Shown one piece after another: positions 16,927 to 26,541 of a stretch of DNA of 64,000 nucleotides. The translations under genes and the position numbers were made by a program. Numbering within the stretch: position 1 is the stretch's first letter; each line of letters starts with the position of its first letter. Under the pieces are notes generated by a model. That model was not told the origin of the DNA and did no database searches. It worked only from the letters and a program-made list of their open reading frames with translations. The DNA comes from Undibacterium paludis (lineage in GTDB: Bacteria; Pseudomonadota; Gammaproteobacteria; Burkholderiales; Burkholderiaceae_D), in the NCBI RefSeq assembly GCF_022568815.1, contig NZ_JAKZHX010000018.1, positions 61,060 through 125,059 of the forward strand, given 5' to 3'.

Positions 16927-17733
16927 TTATTCCTGGTATTTTTCAAACAGCCTGGCAAGAATGCCCTGGCTGTCAAGCTGGGTGATGGCGGTCTTGATTC
17001 TTTTGATCTGCTCGCTACCCAGGTTTTTTGACAGCACCATGTATAACTGCTCTTTGAGCATGACCTTGGGCAGTATCCTGACTTTGCCTTCGAGCCCGGC
17101 TTTGCGTATCTCGGCAACGATGCCGGGTGAACGGTGGCAATAAAAGCGGCCACGGCGCGCCAGCAGTTTGTTCAGGTTGGAACGGGAAGATACGGCGGTC
17201 GTATCAAGCTGCAAACCACCCAGATTTTTCAAATAATCATTGATGGCAAAATTGTGCATGGACAGGATAACGCCTTCACTGCCGAGTTTGCGTATGTCGT
17301 CCCAGTCACTGACCTGTATTTCGTCATCTGCGCGGACCACCAGCATGTAACTGACGCTGAACAGCGGGATATCGACGTACTCGTATTTGAGCGCGCGCTC
17401 TTTGGTGTACAACAGGCCACATATCGCATCCATCTGGTTGCTTTGCATGCGTGCCAGTGGCAACCATTCCTGATCGCCAGTGAACTTGATGGCCGGTTCT
17501 ATGGCTTCAATGGCCCGCATGATGTCGATGCAGATACCGCCGACGGCGGGTTTGCCGTCAACAGTAATACTGATGAATTTGGGTTCTGAGGCTTCTTGGG
17601 CGGCCGTGCGTATCATGCTTGCCGCCTGTGCTGCCTGTAACGGGCATAGCAAAAGACATGTGCACAGGCTGAACAGCCATCGTCGCAGTTGCCGCCTTGC
17701 CGACGTGCCTGCGGATGTTGAGGTGCACGCCAT
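16927..17733 (-). CDS. periplasmic solute-binding protein, SBP_bac_3 family
   Basis: The second of two adjacent ATGs (17733) has GGGAGA at good spacing; it gives 268 residues. A signal peptide (RRWLFSLCTCLLLCPLQAAQA) precedes a type II binding fold with GGICIDIMRAIEAIEP, LPLARMQSNQMDAICGLLYTKER and SVSYMLVVRADDE. Such proteins bind amino acids or similar small polar ligands. There is no ABC permease or ATPase nearby, so it is an orphan; in this bacterial group such proteins are common and their partners are unclear. Ligand unknown. Confidence 0.82.
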   Translation of the reverse strand: MACTSTSAGTSARRQLRRWLFSLCTCLLLCPLQAAQAASMIRTAAQEASEPKFISITVDGKPAVGGICIDIMRAIEAIEPAIKFTGDQEWLPLARMQSNQMDAICGLLYTKERALKYEYVDIPLFSVSYMLVVRADDEIQVSDWDDIRKLGSEGVILSMHNFAINDYLKNLGGLQLDTTAVSSRSNLNKLLARRGRFYCHRSPGIVAEIRKAGLEGKVRILPKVMLKEQLYMVLSKNLGSEQIKRIKTAITQLDSQGILARLFEKYQE

Positions 17734-17913
17734 CATTGTCTCCCGGCGCAGCCATGGTGCTGCATAAGGCCTGCTGGTCGGGTAAAACAATACGCCAGCA
17801 GCCTGGTTTTTACCATGATTGTACGCCGACGCAGGAATCTGTCTATTGTGGATTGACCACAATTGCCTTGATCTGAGTCAAAAAACGTGCCTTTGTCTTG
17901 AGTCTTTAAGCTG

Positions 17914-18537
17914 TCAGGCCGCCTTGGCCAGGGTCAGTAAATTGGCCATGCTGCCGGCAAAGACATCGATATCAACACTGCCCGTGACACCGGCAACCGT
18001 ACCGGATTCTGACGACTGCCAGAAAGTCCATTTGCTCCAGCCATTGGGCAGGGTAGGCTGGCTGACACCGTATTGTGCTATCCATAGCGGGTAGGCTGAA
18101 AACTGGTTGTTCATGTACTGGTTCCAGAAAGACGGCCCGGTATAGATGATGGGTGTACGTCCCAGGGCTTGCTGTACTGTGTTGAGCCAGGTCTGAACAT
18201 TGGCCGCCAGCGTGGCAGTGCCATAATTACCTTTGAATATCTCTATGTCGAGTACAGGCGGCAAATCACCCGCTGCCAGTGTGCCGACTGCCTTGATGAA
18301 ATTGTTGGCCTGGGCGACAGGGTCATCATTACTTTCATAAAAATGATAGGCGCCACGCAACAGACCGGCGGCTTTGATGCCCTGCCAGTTGGTCTTGAAT
18401 TGCGGATCGGTATAGGTAATGCCGTCACTTGCCTTGGCAAAGGCAAATGCCTTGCCAGCTGCCTTGACGGCGGCCCAGTCGACTGTTCCCTGAAAGTGAG
18501 AGACATCAATGCCGTTGACGGTAGGGGTAGTTGTCAT
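17914..18537 (-). CDS. GH25 family lysozyme (muramidase)
   Basis: This 207-residue protein is essentially one GH25 domain: GIDVSHFQGTVDW at the N-terminus, FAFAKASDGITYTD, RGAYHFYESNDDP, the catalytic acidic stretch PPVLDIEIF, TPIIYTGPSFW and WIAQYG, ending with FWQSSESGTVAGVTGSVDIDVF. It would cut the MurNAc-GlcNAc bond of peptidoglycan. No signal peptide and no cell-wall-binding repeat are seen, and no phage or type VI secretion genes are adjacent. It may therefore leave the cell by another route or act as a cargo enzyme. Fold and enzyme class are firm; biological role is open. Confidence 0.92.
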   Translation of the reverse strand: MTTTPTVNGIDVSHFQGTVDWAAVKAAGKAFAFAKASDGITYTDPQFKTNWQGIKAAGLLRGAYHFYESNDDPVAQANNFIKAVGTLAAGDLPPVLDIEIFKGNYGTATLAANVQTWLNTVQQALGRTPIIYTGPSFWNQYMNNQFSAYPLWIAQYGVSQPTLPNGWSKWTFWQSSESGTVAGVTGSVDIDVFAGSMANLLTLAKAA

Positions 18538-18742
18538 GGAGGTCTCCAGATAAAGAGGTGGTAAGGAGGTGGACTTGAGGTAAAAGCGATGTTGATGAGA
18601 ATAGCATAAATGTTAATGTTTGCGAAAAAACCCGGCAGATTTTACGACAGTTGGCATACTGTTCTTGTTATCATCAGTAGCACTGATTAGACTGGTATAC
18701 GGAGTTGGTGCCTGTCACACTTCATTCTGGGAGGGCATGAAC

Positions 18743-19570
18743 ATGAAAATCAGTTTGCCTGCCTTGGTCAGGTTGCTGCGATGGTGTGGCATGATCGTGG
18801 TGATGAACCTGTCTTTGTCCGTGCTGGCAGCAGACCCGACAGAGGTAACCGTTTATGCCGATGAGTCTTATCCACCGTATTCATATGCCGAGAATGGCGA
18901 AGCCAAAGGCGTGTATCCGGCCATCTTTGTCAAGGCTTTTGAGCGCATGCCAGCTTACAAGGTGAAGATCAAACCTGTATCGTGGAAGCGTGGACTGATG
19001 CTGCTTGAAACCGGTCAGGGACTGGCTCTCTTCCCGCCTTATAACCGGCCACTGGAACGCCCCTATATCACTTTATCTGAACCCGTATTGACTGAACAGG
19101 TCGTCGTGTTCTGTACCGAAAATGTGATGAAAACCCGCAAGCGTCTGAGTGCATGGCCCGAAGATTTTTATGGCTTGAAAATCGGCATCAATGCCGGCTT
19201 TTCTGTTGGTGGCGATAAATATAAAAAAGCCGTCAAGGAAAGCAAACTATACGAAGACCAGGCGCCGGGTAACCGTTCCAACATACTCAAGCTCTTGCTG
19301 GGGCGGATAGATTGTTACGCCAATGATCGCCTGTCCATCTTGTGGGAAATTGAAAGAATCAAGGCGGACGGACTGTATGCAGAAGGCAGTCAGGCCATTG
19401 TTGAAACCGTGGTGATCAGCCAGGAGCTGGCTTATCTTGGTTACACCAATCGCGACAATGGCCGCTATGCTTACAAGACAGAATTCTCGCGTCTGTTGAA
19501 CCAGGTTTTGACGGAGATGAAGAAAAGCGGGGAAGTGCAAAAAATTGTAGAGGAAGTGCTGAGCAGATAA
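18743..19570 (+). CDS. periplasmic solute-binding protein, SBP_bac_3 family
   Basis: The ATG at 18743 is 7 bases after GGGAGG, a better spacing than the ATG at 18737; the product has 275 residues. A signal peptide (LLRWCGMIVVMNLSLSVLAA) is followed by EVTVYADESYPPYSYAENGEAKGVYPAIF, split as a DESYPPYSY ligand-site block and the GVYP strand, then KRGLMLLETGQGLALFPPY. It belongs to the amino-acid-binding-protein-like family. It lacks transporter partners. The ligand cannot be read from the sequence. Confidence 0.82.
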   Translation: MKISLPALVRLLRWCGMIVVMNLSLSVLAADPTEVTVYADESYPPYSYAENGEAKGVYPAIFVKAFERMPAYKVKIKPVSWKRGLMLLETGQGLALFPPYNRPLERPYITLSEPVLTEQVVVFCTENVMKTRKRLSAWPEDFYGLKIGINAGFSVGGDKYKKAVKESKLYEDQAPGNRSNILKLLLGRIDCYANDRLSILWEIERIKADGLYAEGSQAIVETVVISQELAYLGYTNRDNGRYAYKTEFSRLLNQVLTEMKKSGEVQKIVEEVLSR

Positions 19571-19740
19571 GCTGTTGTCTCGGGTGCCTGGCTGAACGGC
19601 TATCCAGGCTATTGAGGTATTGTGATGAAGATGAATGATTGTCAACGTCAATGCCTGATGTCGCAAATTTGTTGATGAAGTATTCTACTTTGCAGCCTGC
19701 GCTGGTAAAGTAGCAAACTCCTTAACGAAGAAGCCTGTCC

Positions 19741-19899
19741 ATGAATATTCATCTGTCTCTCATGCCTGTCCTCGCCCTGGTTGCCGGTATATGCATCCTG
19801 ATCAAGCCCAAGCTGGTCAGCCTCATCGTGGCGCTCTATCTGATTGCTGTTGGCGTGATCGGCATTCTTGGCCTGGGACGGTTCGGATTTCATTTTTAG
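19741..19899 (+). CDS. DUF3096 small membrane protein
   Basis: A 52-residue open frame begins MNIHLSLMPVLALVAGICIL, continues IKPKLVSLIVALYLIAVGVI and ends with a short GLGRFGFHF tail. Two hydrophobic helices separated by a basic KPK turn match the DUF3096 family of short inner-membrane proteins. Function is unknown. It lies 39 bases before the GFA gene on the same strand, so the two may be cotranscribed. Confidence 0.8.
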   Translation: MNIHLSLMPVLALVAGICILIKPKLVSLIVALYLIAVGVIGILGLGRFGFHF

Positions 19900-19938
19900 G
19901 CAGACCTGATGTCAATCATCTGAGCAAGAAAGGCGGCC

Positions 19939-20460
19939 ATGCGCTCTTCTCCAATATTCCCCCTGGAAGGTGGTTGCGATTGCGGCCATGTACGCTATCG
20001 CATGATGACGGCGCCCCTGATTGTTCATTGCTGCCATTGCCGCTGGTGCCAGCGGGAGAGCGGCGCGGCGTTTGCCCTGAATGCGATGATAGAAGCCGAC
20101 CGTGTCATCCACACTGCATCTGAACCTGAACTGATCGACACACCGTCGGCAAGCGGCAAGGGGCAGAAAATTGCCCGCTGCCCGCATTGCCACATCGCTG
20201 TCTGGAGCAACTATGCCGGCGCCGGTCCCTTGCTGCGTTTTGTCCGTGTAGGGACGCTGGATCAGCCTGATCATTTGCCGCCCGACATACACATCTTCAC
20301 GTCAACCAGCCAGCCCTGGCTCAATCTGTCAGGCGACATACCTGTCGTGCCGGAATATTATGACAGGGAGCAGATCTGGTCCGTCGATAGCCTGGCCCGC
20401 CGCCAGGCTATCCTGCCGCAGATAGAGGCATATCAGCAGGCACAAAAACAGCCAGGGTGA
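19939..20460 (+). CDS. GFA family (Mss4-like) zinc protein
   Basis: This 173-residue protein has the GFA zinc-binding pattern: GGCDCGHVRYR, then HCCHCRWCQRESGAAF, then CPHCHIAVWS. The family includes proteins named glutathione-dependent formaldehyde-activating enzyme, but most members have no proven reaction. AAAGG precedes the ATG at 19939. No formaldehyde pathway genes are adjacent. Family call is firm, reaction not assigned. Confidence 0.88.
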   Translation: MRSSPIFPLEGGCDCGHVRYRMMTAPLIVHCCHCRWCQRESGAAFALNAMIEADRVIHTASEPELIDTPSASGKGQKIARCPHCHIAVWSNYAGAGPLLRFVRVGTLDQPDHLPPDIHIFTSTSQPWLNLSGDIPVVPEYYDREQIWSVDSLARRQAILPQIEAYQQAQKQPG

Positions 20461-20579
20461 ATCTGATGCACTACACTGTAGATTGCGATGCGCAGATAAG
20501 CGACATTGTTTTATCATTGTTTTGTAGATGGCAAGATAGCTGCGGCGTCACATGAATACTTGAAACAGCGGGCGTAAAA

Positions 20580-21086
20580 ATGAACTCAGATCATGCAATG
20601 GATGGTTTCCGCTTGATGGGAGCAGGTAGCGCATTCAAGGATGAAATCTGTGACATGATCGCTGAGTCCCAGCTGTTTGCCGATCTGGAGTGGAAAGACA
20701 TTCAGGCCCTGGCCGGCTATATGCAGTGTTATGAGGTTTCTGCCGCTACCGTTGTGTTCAGGGAAGGGGAGTCCGGTACTTACATGTTCCTGCTGGTGAA
20801 GGGCGAAGTTGAAATACTGAAGACAGGGCAGGATGGCGCCCTGCATCGCATCGTGCTGGTAACACATGGCAAGGTTGTCGGCGAAATGTCCATCATCGAC
20901 GGCGAAAAACGTTCAGCCACCTGCGTTGCCACACAAGCCAGTGTCCTGTTGCTGCTGACCAAAGATCACTATGCCCGCATCATCAAGGAAAAACCGGTGC
21001 TGGCAGTGCATATTCTCTCAAAACTGGCCAAGCTGATGAGCCAGCGTTTGCGCAGCGTGAGCGGGCAACTGGTGGAATACCTGTGA
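20580..21086 (+). CDS. cyclic nucleotide-binding domain protein
   Basis: This 168-residue protein is mainly one CNB domain. FADLEWKDIQALAGYM leads into VFREGESGTYMFLLVKGEVEILK, then the phosphate-binding cassette region VVGEMSIIDGEKRSATCVA. No DNA-binding helix-turn-helix follows, and the C-terminal helix (HILSKLAKLMSQRLRSVSGQ) is short. It may be a stand-alone nucleotide sensor, or one that has lost its output partner. The canonical GE[LM] is present, but the Arg-Ser-Ala segment cannot tell cAMP, cGMP or no-ligand binding apart. Neighbours give no clue. Confidence 0.85.
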   Translation: MNSDHAMDGFRLMGAGSAFKDEICDMIAESQLFADLEWKDIQALAGYMQCYEVSAATVVFREGESGTYMFLLVKGEVEILKTGQDGALHRIVLVTHGKVVGEMSIIDGEKRSATCVATQASVLLLLTKDHYARIIKEKPVLAVHILSKLAKLMSQRLRSVSGQLVEYL

Positions 21087-21212
21087 ACATTCGTGATCAA
21101 AGCAAACGGTCATTGTGAAATAGACTGATTGACGACTGACCTGACCACTTACTCCCATTTGCCACAAGCTTGCAAACGGGAGCCCGGGATCGTGTATTAA
21201 AATTTAATTAAT

Positions 21213-23375
21213 TCAATTAAAGCTGGCGGCACTGCTGTTGTTGCTCGTCAGTGTCTGCGTCTTGAAATTGATGGTAAAACGCTCACTCGGCTTGCCTGAA
21301 CCCAGCCCTTTAAGGATGCTGAATACCTGCTTGAACTGATTCTGGAATACCACATGTACAGGATTCTGGTCCGAGGGTTTCCCATCGAGCATGCTGATGG
21401 CTGCCGGTGAAGCAGGGAAGGCGTTCATCAGGACCTTGTACTGCCTGACCCGGTCCGTACCCATGTCCCGCAAGGCCAGCTCACCTGCATAGACGGTACG
21501 ATGGAAGTCGCCATAAAACTCATAAGCGCTGATTTTGGCAAAATCATCGAGTTTGTAACCGGCGGCGGTTGCCAGTTGCGCGGCCTTGGCGGTGGCCACT
21601 GTCCAGTCCGCACTGAGCTGGCTGGCAGATACAGGTGTGCCGCTGGCCGTCCCTTTTGACATGCAGCTTGCCGTCAGCGGTAATACGCCAGGCACATCCT
21701 TCAACTGGGCAAAACTGACTTGTGTCTGCAATTGCGACAGGATCAGCATCTGTTTGCCGTCCAGGCTGGTGGCGGCCTCTTTCATTTCACAGGGCCAGTA
21801 TTCATCCATGAAGCGCAGGCGTGACAGCTCACCAAAATAATAGCGGGTGAATTCGCCGTAGGATTTGGTACTGAGAATATCCTTGTTCCAGCGTTTGCTG
21901 ATATCGCTGGCGGCGCTGCTGTTTTGCAGATAGTCATATTCAGTCTGGTAGTATCTGAACAGTTCGTTATAGCGGGCAATGTTATTGAGTGACACGGTTT
22001 CTATGTCGACCGTATCCTGGTCTTTGTATTTGACGATCTTGTAGGCCGCACCAAATACAGCTAGTGAAGGTGATTGCACATTGACGAAATAATTGCCTGA
22101 TGCATCTTTATACTCATTGGTGCCGTTGAAATGCATGTGGCCACCCATATGCAGTTGCAGGCCGGTGGCTGTCACTGCCGTAGTGGTTGCTGCCTCAGGT
22201 ACGCGGGCGACCTGGAAGGCGCCGGATTTGAAGACTGCCTTCATGGCGTCAGTCTGGTTCGCATAAAAGTCCATGGTCGGATAGTGAGAGAAGGCGATCA
22301 GGCGTTTGCCCTGGGCTTTGGCGCGTGCATTGACGGCCTTGATCCATGCCAGCAAATGCTTTTTGTGGGTCAGCACCTTGTTCCAGCCGGCGTTGCCTGC
22401 ACCATCAAATCCCTTGAAAGCCCTGGCATTGACAGGGTCAAATGCGGCATTGGGGATGTGTACATTGGCATCGATGGATAATAGCCATACACCTTTGACC
22501 GGTTCCACCAGGTAGCTGGAGTCGATGATGCTGGTACATCTGGAAAAAGCCTTGCCCAGGGCTTTTTCACCGTCAGCCTTGTAGCTGCCACCTTCACCTT
22601 CGGCGCAGATTTCAAACTGACGGTTCTTGATGTCGGCGCCGGCGAGGGCGGCATCAAAGCTGTATGTCTTGTCGGCATAGTTGGAAAATGGCGTTTCCCA
22701 ATACAGGTCAGCCTTGTTGGGCATGAACCCAAATTCACTGAGCTGGGTGATCAGTTTTTCGTAGCCGAGTTCCATCAACTGATTGGTGCAGGCGACACTG
22801 GCATCCTGGCTCTTGCAGCCGGAATAATTGACGGCATAGACTTTTTGTTCTTTACCTTCTGCCGTCAGAAAATCATTCTTGCCAGCTTCGTCGTCGTCAT
22901 ACGGTTCATTCGGGTCATGGTTGCCCGGTGCGATAAAAAAGCGCATGCCCTTGGCCTGGTATTCCTTGAGTATGGCGGCAATGCCATCGATATTGACCGG
23001 TTGTGCATCATCGGAATAATCACCGGACAACGCTACCAGACGTATGCCTTTGGCATAGGCATCGTCCAGCGCGCCACGGAAGGCAAAGTAATTTTCATTG
23101 AACAGGCGGGTCGACGTCAGTTGCGCATACATGGTGCGTATGGTGGCAAATTTTCCGTCACCTGTTGGTATGCCGGAGAATTTGGCATTCTTGAGGTCGC
23201 CATAAACATTCTCGAAATGCACGTCTGACATCACGGCTACGGCCGGAGTCTCGGCTTCAGGTGCGCTTGCCTGCGCTGCGTCTTTGCTGTCACCACAGGC
23301 GACCAGGGCCAGAGGTAAGCAGAGTGAAAGCAGCCATGTTGAGGTTTTGTTCTTGTCTGAAAATTGCTGGTTCAT
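21213..23375 (-). CDS. metallophosphoesterase lipoprotein
   Basis: This 720-residue protein has a lipobox (LALVACG, Cys27), so it is probably attached to the outer membrane or exported. Calcineurin-type phosphoesterase motifs occur in order: VMSDVHF (DxH), LSGDYSDD (GD), PGNHDP (GNHD), FSHYP and GGHMHF (GHxH). These bind two metal ions. The long C-terminal half (from ~430) resembles extracellular sphingomyelinase-like or cyclic phosphodiesterase proteins but gives no precise substrate. Spontaneous context: single gene with free flanks on both sides. Phosphate-ester hydrolase outside the cytoplasm is confident; the substrate is not. Confidence 0.87.
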   Translation of the reverse strand: MNQQFSDKNKTSTWLLSLCLPLALVACGDSKDAAQASAPEAETPAVAVMSDVHFENVYGDLKNAKFSGIPTGDGKFATIRTMYAQLTSTRLFNENYFAFRGALDDAYAKGIRLVALSGDYSDDAQPVNIDGIAAILKEYQAKGMRFFIAPGNHDPNEPYDDDEAGKNDFLTAEGKEQKVYAVNYSGCKSQDASVACTNQLMELGYEKLITQLSEFGFMPNKADLYWETPFSNYADKTYSFDAALAGADIKNRQFEICAEGEGGSYKADGEKALGKAFSRCTSIIDSSYLVEPVKGVWLLSIDANVHIPNAAFDPVNARAFKGFDGAGNAGWNKVLTHKKHLLAWIKAVNARAKAQGKRLIAFSHYPTMDFYANQTDAMKAVFKSGAFQVARVPEAATTTAVTATGLQLHMGGHMHFNGTNEYKDASGNYFVNVQSPSLAVFGAAYKIVKYKDQDTVDIETVSLNNIARYNELFRYYQTEYDYLQNSSAASDISKRWNKDILSTKSYGEFTRYYFGELSRLRFMDEYWPCEMKEAATSLDGKQMLILSQLQTQVSFAQLKDVPGVLPLTASCMSKGTASGTPVSASQLSADWTVATAKAAQLATAAGYKLDDFAKISAYEFYGDFHRTVYAGELALRDMGTDRVRQYKVLMNAFPASPAAISMLDGKPSDQNPVHVVFQNQFKQVFSILKGLGSGKPSERFTINFKTQTLTSNNSSAASFN

Positions 23376-23840
23376 GCTTGTTCCTGTCGTGACGTTAGCC
23401 CGCTTGCATCTGGCTAACCTGGGGTTCGGGTCGTCTGGTTTATGCCGTGTGCAGGGGGAAGGTGATATTTGTCAGAATAAATGGAATTGTTTCCATTTGT
23501 TGCTTGGGCGCATTGTAAAGTTGCTTGATGACATGTTTGTGACGATGTTGATAGCGCTTTGTTGTTTTGTTCGTCAACCCGGAAGGTGGAGCTTGCCTGT
23601 ATGGAATTTTTATCTACACTACAGGCAAATAGTTAGTGATTGTTTTCGGGAGGTTTTTTCATCAGTTGTTTTTCAATAGTTTGCAAAAGAAATTATTGCT
23701 GTGTGTCACTATCAAATATCACTGAGTGGTATGTCGTGGTGCTAAATTTGCAAGATGGGTGTTAAGGTATAGATCAGTTTGTGTCCATCCATGCGCAATG
23801 TTTTGATTTGCCGTCTAACGTAAACCAAGGGGACACCAAA
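23376..23840. other. intergenic region between phosphoesterase and chemoreceptor genes
   Basis: About 460 bases without a supported gene; they hold the two divergent promoters. No clear sigma-28 (TAAA-N15-GCCGATAA) or phosphate-box element is visible. Confidence 0.4.
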
Positions 23841-25412
23841 GTGAAAATCGCAAATTTGAAAATAAGCCTGCAGCTAGGCATAGGATATGGCGCCGTATTG
23901 CTGTTGCTTGTTGGCGTGGCCTTGCTGGGCATACGTGGCATGACGACTGCCAATGCAGCCTTGCATCATGTGGTTGACGTCAATGTGTACAAGATCAATC
24001 TGCTCGAAGAAATGTCAAAATCGGTGCACATCGTCTCACGCGTCACGCGCACGATTGCCTTGTTGACGGATGAGTCTGAGGCAGCAACTCAGCATAAGAA
24101 AATTGATGAGGCAAGAGCCAAGTACAATGCTGCATCTGCAGAACTCGATAAATTACCACTCGATGAAGCTGGCAAGGCCTTTGTCACCAAGATCAAGGCG
24201 GAACAGGCAACAGGCAGGGCGATGAATGACAAATTCCTCGAAACGATCAAAGCCAATAAGGATGAGGCTATTGCCTTCCTGATTGCTAAAGTCATTCCCG
24301 CCAATACGGTATGGCAGGATACGATCCAGGAATACATCGACCTGCAAGAAGCCAAGAACAAGCAGGATGTGCAAGTGGCGGCGGAGTCGTTTCAGTCTTC
24401 CATGCGCTGGATGATTGCCACCACCATATTGGCGATGGTGACTGGCGCTATCATCGCCTGGGTCAGTACGCGCGCGATCACCGTGCCCATGGCCGCTGCA
24501 GTCAGCCTGGCGCAGACCGTGGCCAGTGGTGACCTGACCAGTCAGATTGAAGTCAATTCCGATAACGAAACAGGGCAGTTGCTGAGCGCCTTGAAAAGCA
24601 TGAACGATAATTTGTGCCATCTTGTCGGGCAGGTGCGCAGTGGTACCGAAACCATCAATACGGCTTCGAGTGAAATTGCAACCGGTAATATGGACCTGTC
24701 TGCACGTACGGAAGAGCAGGCCAGTTCACTCGAAGAAACGGCGTCATCCATGGAGGAACTGACCACCAACGTCAGACATAATGCCGATAACGCCAGGCAG
24801 GCAAACAAGATGGCGATATCGGCTTCAGAAATCGCTGCCAAAGGCGGTGTCGTCGTTGCTGAAGTGGTGGCAACCATGGGTACCATCAATGCTTCGTCCA
24901 AAAAGATTGTCGACATCATCGGTGTGATAGACGGCATTGCTTTCCAGACCAATATCCTGGCATTGAATGCCGCCGTTGAAGCCGCCCGGGCTGGTGAGCA
25001 GGGGCGTGGATTTGCCGTGGTTGCCAGTGAAGTACGCACGCTGGCACAGCGCTCGGCTGCTGCAGCCAAAGAGATCAAGATACTGATTGATGATTCGGTT
25101 GAACAGGTCGCCATTGGCTCGCGCCTGGTTGACGAGGCTGGTTCGACCATGGACTCTGTGGTCAGCAGCATCAAGAATGTTACCGATATCATGGGTGAAA
25201 TTACTGCGGCAAGCAGTAGCCAGACATCAGGCATAGACCAGATCAATACCGCCATCGGGCAGATTGATGAAGTAACGCAGCAAAATGCAGCGCTGGTGGA
25301 AGAAGCCGCTGCTGCTGCCGGTTCCCTGCAAAGTCAGGCAGCGCAACTGGCGGCCCTGGTCAATACTTTCAAGCTTGCTTCCAACGATGGCGTCATGTTG
25401 CTGCGGTCGTAG
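23841..25412 (+). CDS. methyl-accepting chemotaxis protein
   Basis: I place the start at the GTG at 23841, eight bases after AAGGGGA, because the product then begins MKIANLKISLQLGIGYG, typical for this family; an in-frame GTG at 23781 would add 20 residues. The 523-residue protein has TM1 (~10-32), a periplasmic four-helix-bundle sensor, TM2 (TTILAMVTGAIIAWVST), a HAMP domain and the signalling hairpin with the conserved tip IDGIAFQTNILALNAAVEAARAGEQGRGFAVVA. There is no C-terminal NWETF-like tether. Ligand unknown. A strong terminator follows. Confidence 0.92.
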   Translation: MKIANLKISLQLGIGYGAVLLLLVGVALLGIRGMTTANAALHHVVDVNVYKINLLEEMSKSVHIVSRVTRTIALLTDESEAATQHKKIDEARAKYNAASAELDKLPLDEAGKAFVTKIKAEQATGRAMNDKFLETIKANKDEAIAFLIAKVIPANTVWQDTIQEYIDLQEAKNKQDVQVAAESFQSSMRWMIATTILAMVTGAIIAWVSTRAITVPMAAAVSLAQTVASGDLTSQIEVNSDNETGQLLSALKSMNDNLCHLVGQVRSGTETINTASSEIATGNMDLSARTEEQASSLEETASSMEELTTNVRHNADNARQANKMAISASEIAAKGGVVVAEVVATMGTINASSKKIVDIIGVIDGIAFQTNILALNAAVEAARAGEQGRGFAVVASEVRTLAQRSAAAAKEIKILIDDSVEQVAIGSRLVDEAGSTMDSVVSSIKNVTDIMGEITAASSSQTSGIDQINTAIGQIDEVTQQNAALVEEAAAAAGSLQSQAAQLAALVNTFKLASNDGVMLLRS

Positions 25413-25423
25413 TCCTGTGTTTG

Positions 25424-25459
25424 AAAAAGCCGCAGACTCGTGAGAGCCGCGGTTTTTTT
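25424..25459 (+). terminator. intrinsic terminator after the chemoreceptor gene
   Basis: AAAAAGCCGC pairs with GCGGTTTTTT across a partly paired CTC-GT-GAG centre and is followed by a run of seven T. It ends the plus-strand unit just before the oppositely oriented MBL-fold gene. Confidence 0.8.
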
Positions 25460-25493
25460 ATTTGCGCATTAAGCCCATGTGTCTTTTTGCGAT

Positions 25494-26459
25494 TTAGCGC
25501 ATCTGGGTGTAGTTCAGTGGTACCCAGGTATAGGTTTTGCCGTTGCTGCGCAAATGACCCACGCCGGGGAAGGGGATGTGGGTCGCCGCTATCAGCGTGC
25601 CATCTTTGGCAACTGCGCTGAACAGTTTGAGACGGGTTGCCTTGGCGGCCTGGGCATCACTGTCAAAATCAATGGTTACTTCGGGATGTTCAAGCTGTAC
25701 GGCCGGGACATGGATAAGATCACCAACCAGCAGCAGCTTTTTGCCCTCGCTTTCTACCAGGTATGAGGTATGCCCTGCAGTGTGGCCAGTACTGGCATAG
25801 GAGCTGACGCCGGGCGTCAATTCAATATTGCCCTCAAAAGCAGCAAAGCGCTGGTTTTGCATATATGGCTGTATGGATTGCATTGCCCCCTGGAAGAAAG
25901 ATTTTGATGCGGCGGGTGCGTTGTCCATATTCTTTTGACTGAGCCAGAAATCCGCCTCATGTTTTTCTGCATGGATGACGGCATTCTTGAACTGGATGGC
26001 ATTGTTGATAAAAATGCCGCCGGCATGGTCCGGATGCAAATGCGTCAGGAAAACATCATCGATATCTTCTGGCTGGTAACCCGACGCTTTCAGATTATTG
26101 ACCAGCTTGCCCAAAGTGGGGCCAAACAGAGTGCCCGTACCTGCATCGATCAGTACCAGGCGCTTGCCGGTATTGATCAGGTAGGCATTGACCGAAGTTT
26201 CTGCCGGTGCTTTTAAGAATGCCTTGTCCAGGGCTGCCAGGGTTTTGCTTGCAGACTGGTGTAACAGCTTGTCGACAGGCAGGTCAACCGTGCCGTCGCT
26301 GAGTGCCGTGACTTCAAAATTACCCAGCATGAAACGTGAAAAACCTGGGGCCGGTGTGTTGACCATGGGGGCGGCAGCAAAGGCATTCAATGTGCCCAGG
26401 CTGAGCAAGGCGGTTGCCGTGATCAGGCGGGCTGCTTTGAGCGGAGTGGTGATTTTCAT
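25494..26459 (-). CDS. exported MBL-fold metallo-hydrolase
   Basis: The ATG at 26459 has AAGGAAG in front and gives 321 residues starting with a signal peptide (LITATALLSLGTLNAFAA). Metallo-beta-lactamase-fold motifs follow: LTHLHPDHAGG, STGHTAGHTSYLV, VGDLIH and AATHIPFPGVGHL, enough for a two-zinc site. The family includes lactonases, beta-lactamase-like and unknown hydrolases, so the substrate is open. It is transcribed divergently from a LysR regulator with a 25-base inverted repeat between them, a typical regulator-target pair. Confidence 0.88.
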   Translation of the reverse strand: MKITTPLKAARLITATALLSLGTLNAFAAAPMVNTPAPGFSRFMLGNFEVTALSDGTVDLPVDKLLHQSASKTLAALDKAFLKAPAETSVNAYLINTGKRLVLIDAGTGTLFGPTLGKLVNNLKASGYQPEDIDDVFLTHLHPDHAGGIFINNAIQFKNAVIHAEKHEADFWLSQKNMDNAPAASKSFFQGAMQSIQPYMQNQRFAAFEGNIELTPGVSSYASTGHTAGHTSYLVESEGKKLLLVGDLIHVPAVQLEHPEVTIDFDSDAQAAKATRLKLFSAVAKDGTLIAATHIPFPGVGHLRSNGKTYTWVPLNYTQMR

Positions 26460-26541
26460 GAGACTTCCTTGTGAATGATGTTGAGTTGCAGTGCCATTGT
26501 GATGATTTGCGTATTTGAGTACAATTAGCTTAATCGAAAAG

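Noticed and set aside
17914..18537. Prophage remnant around the GH25 lysozyme
   Set aside because: Neighbours are solute-binding protein genes; no integrase, capsid, tail or attachment site is visible.
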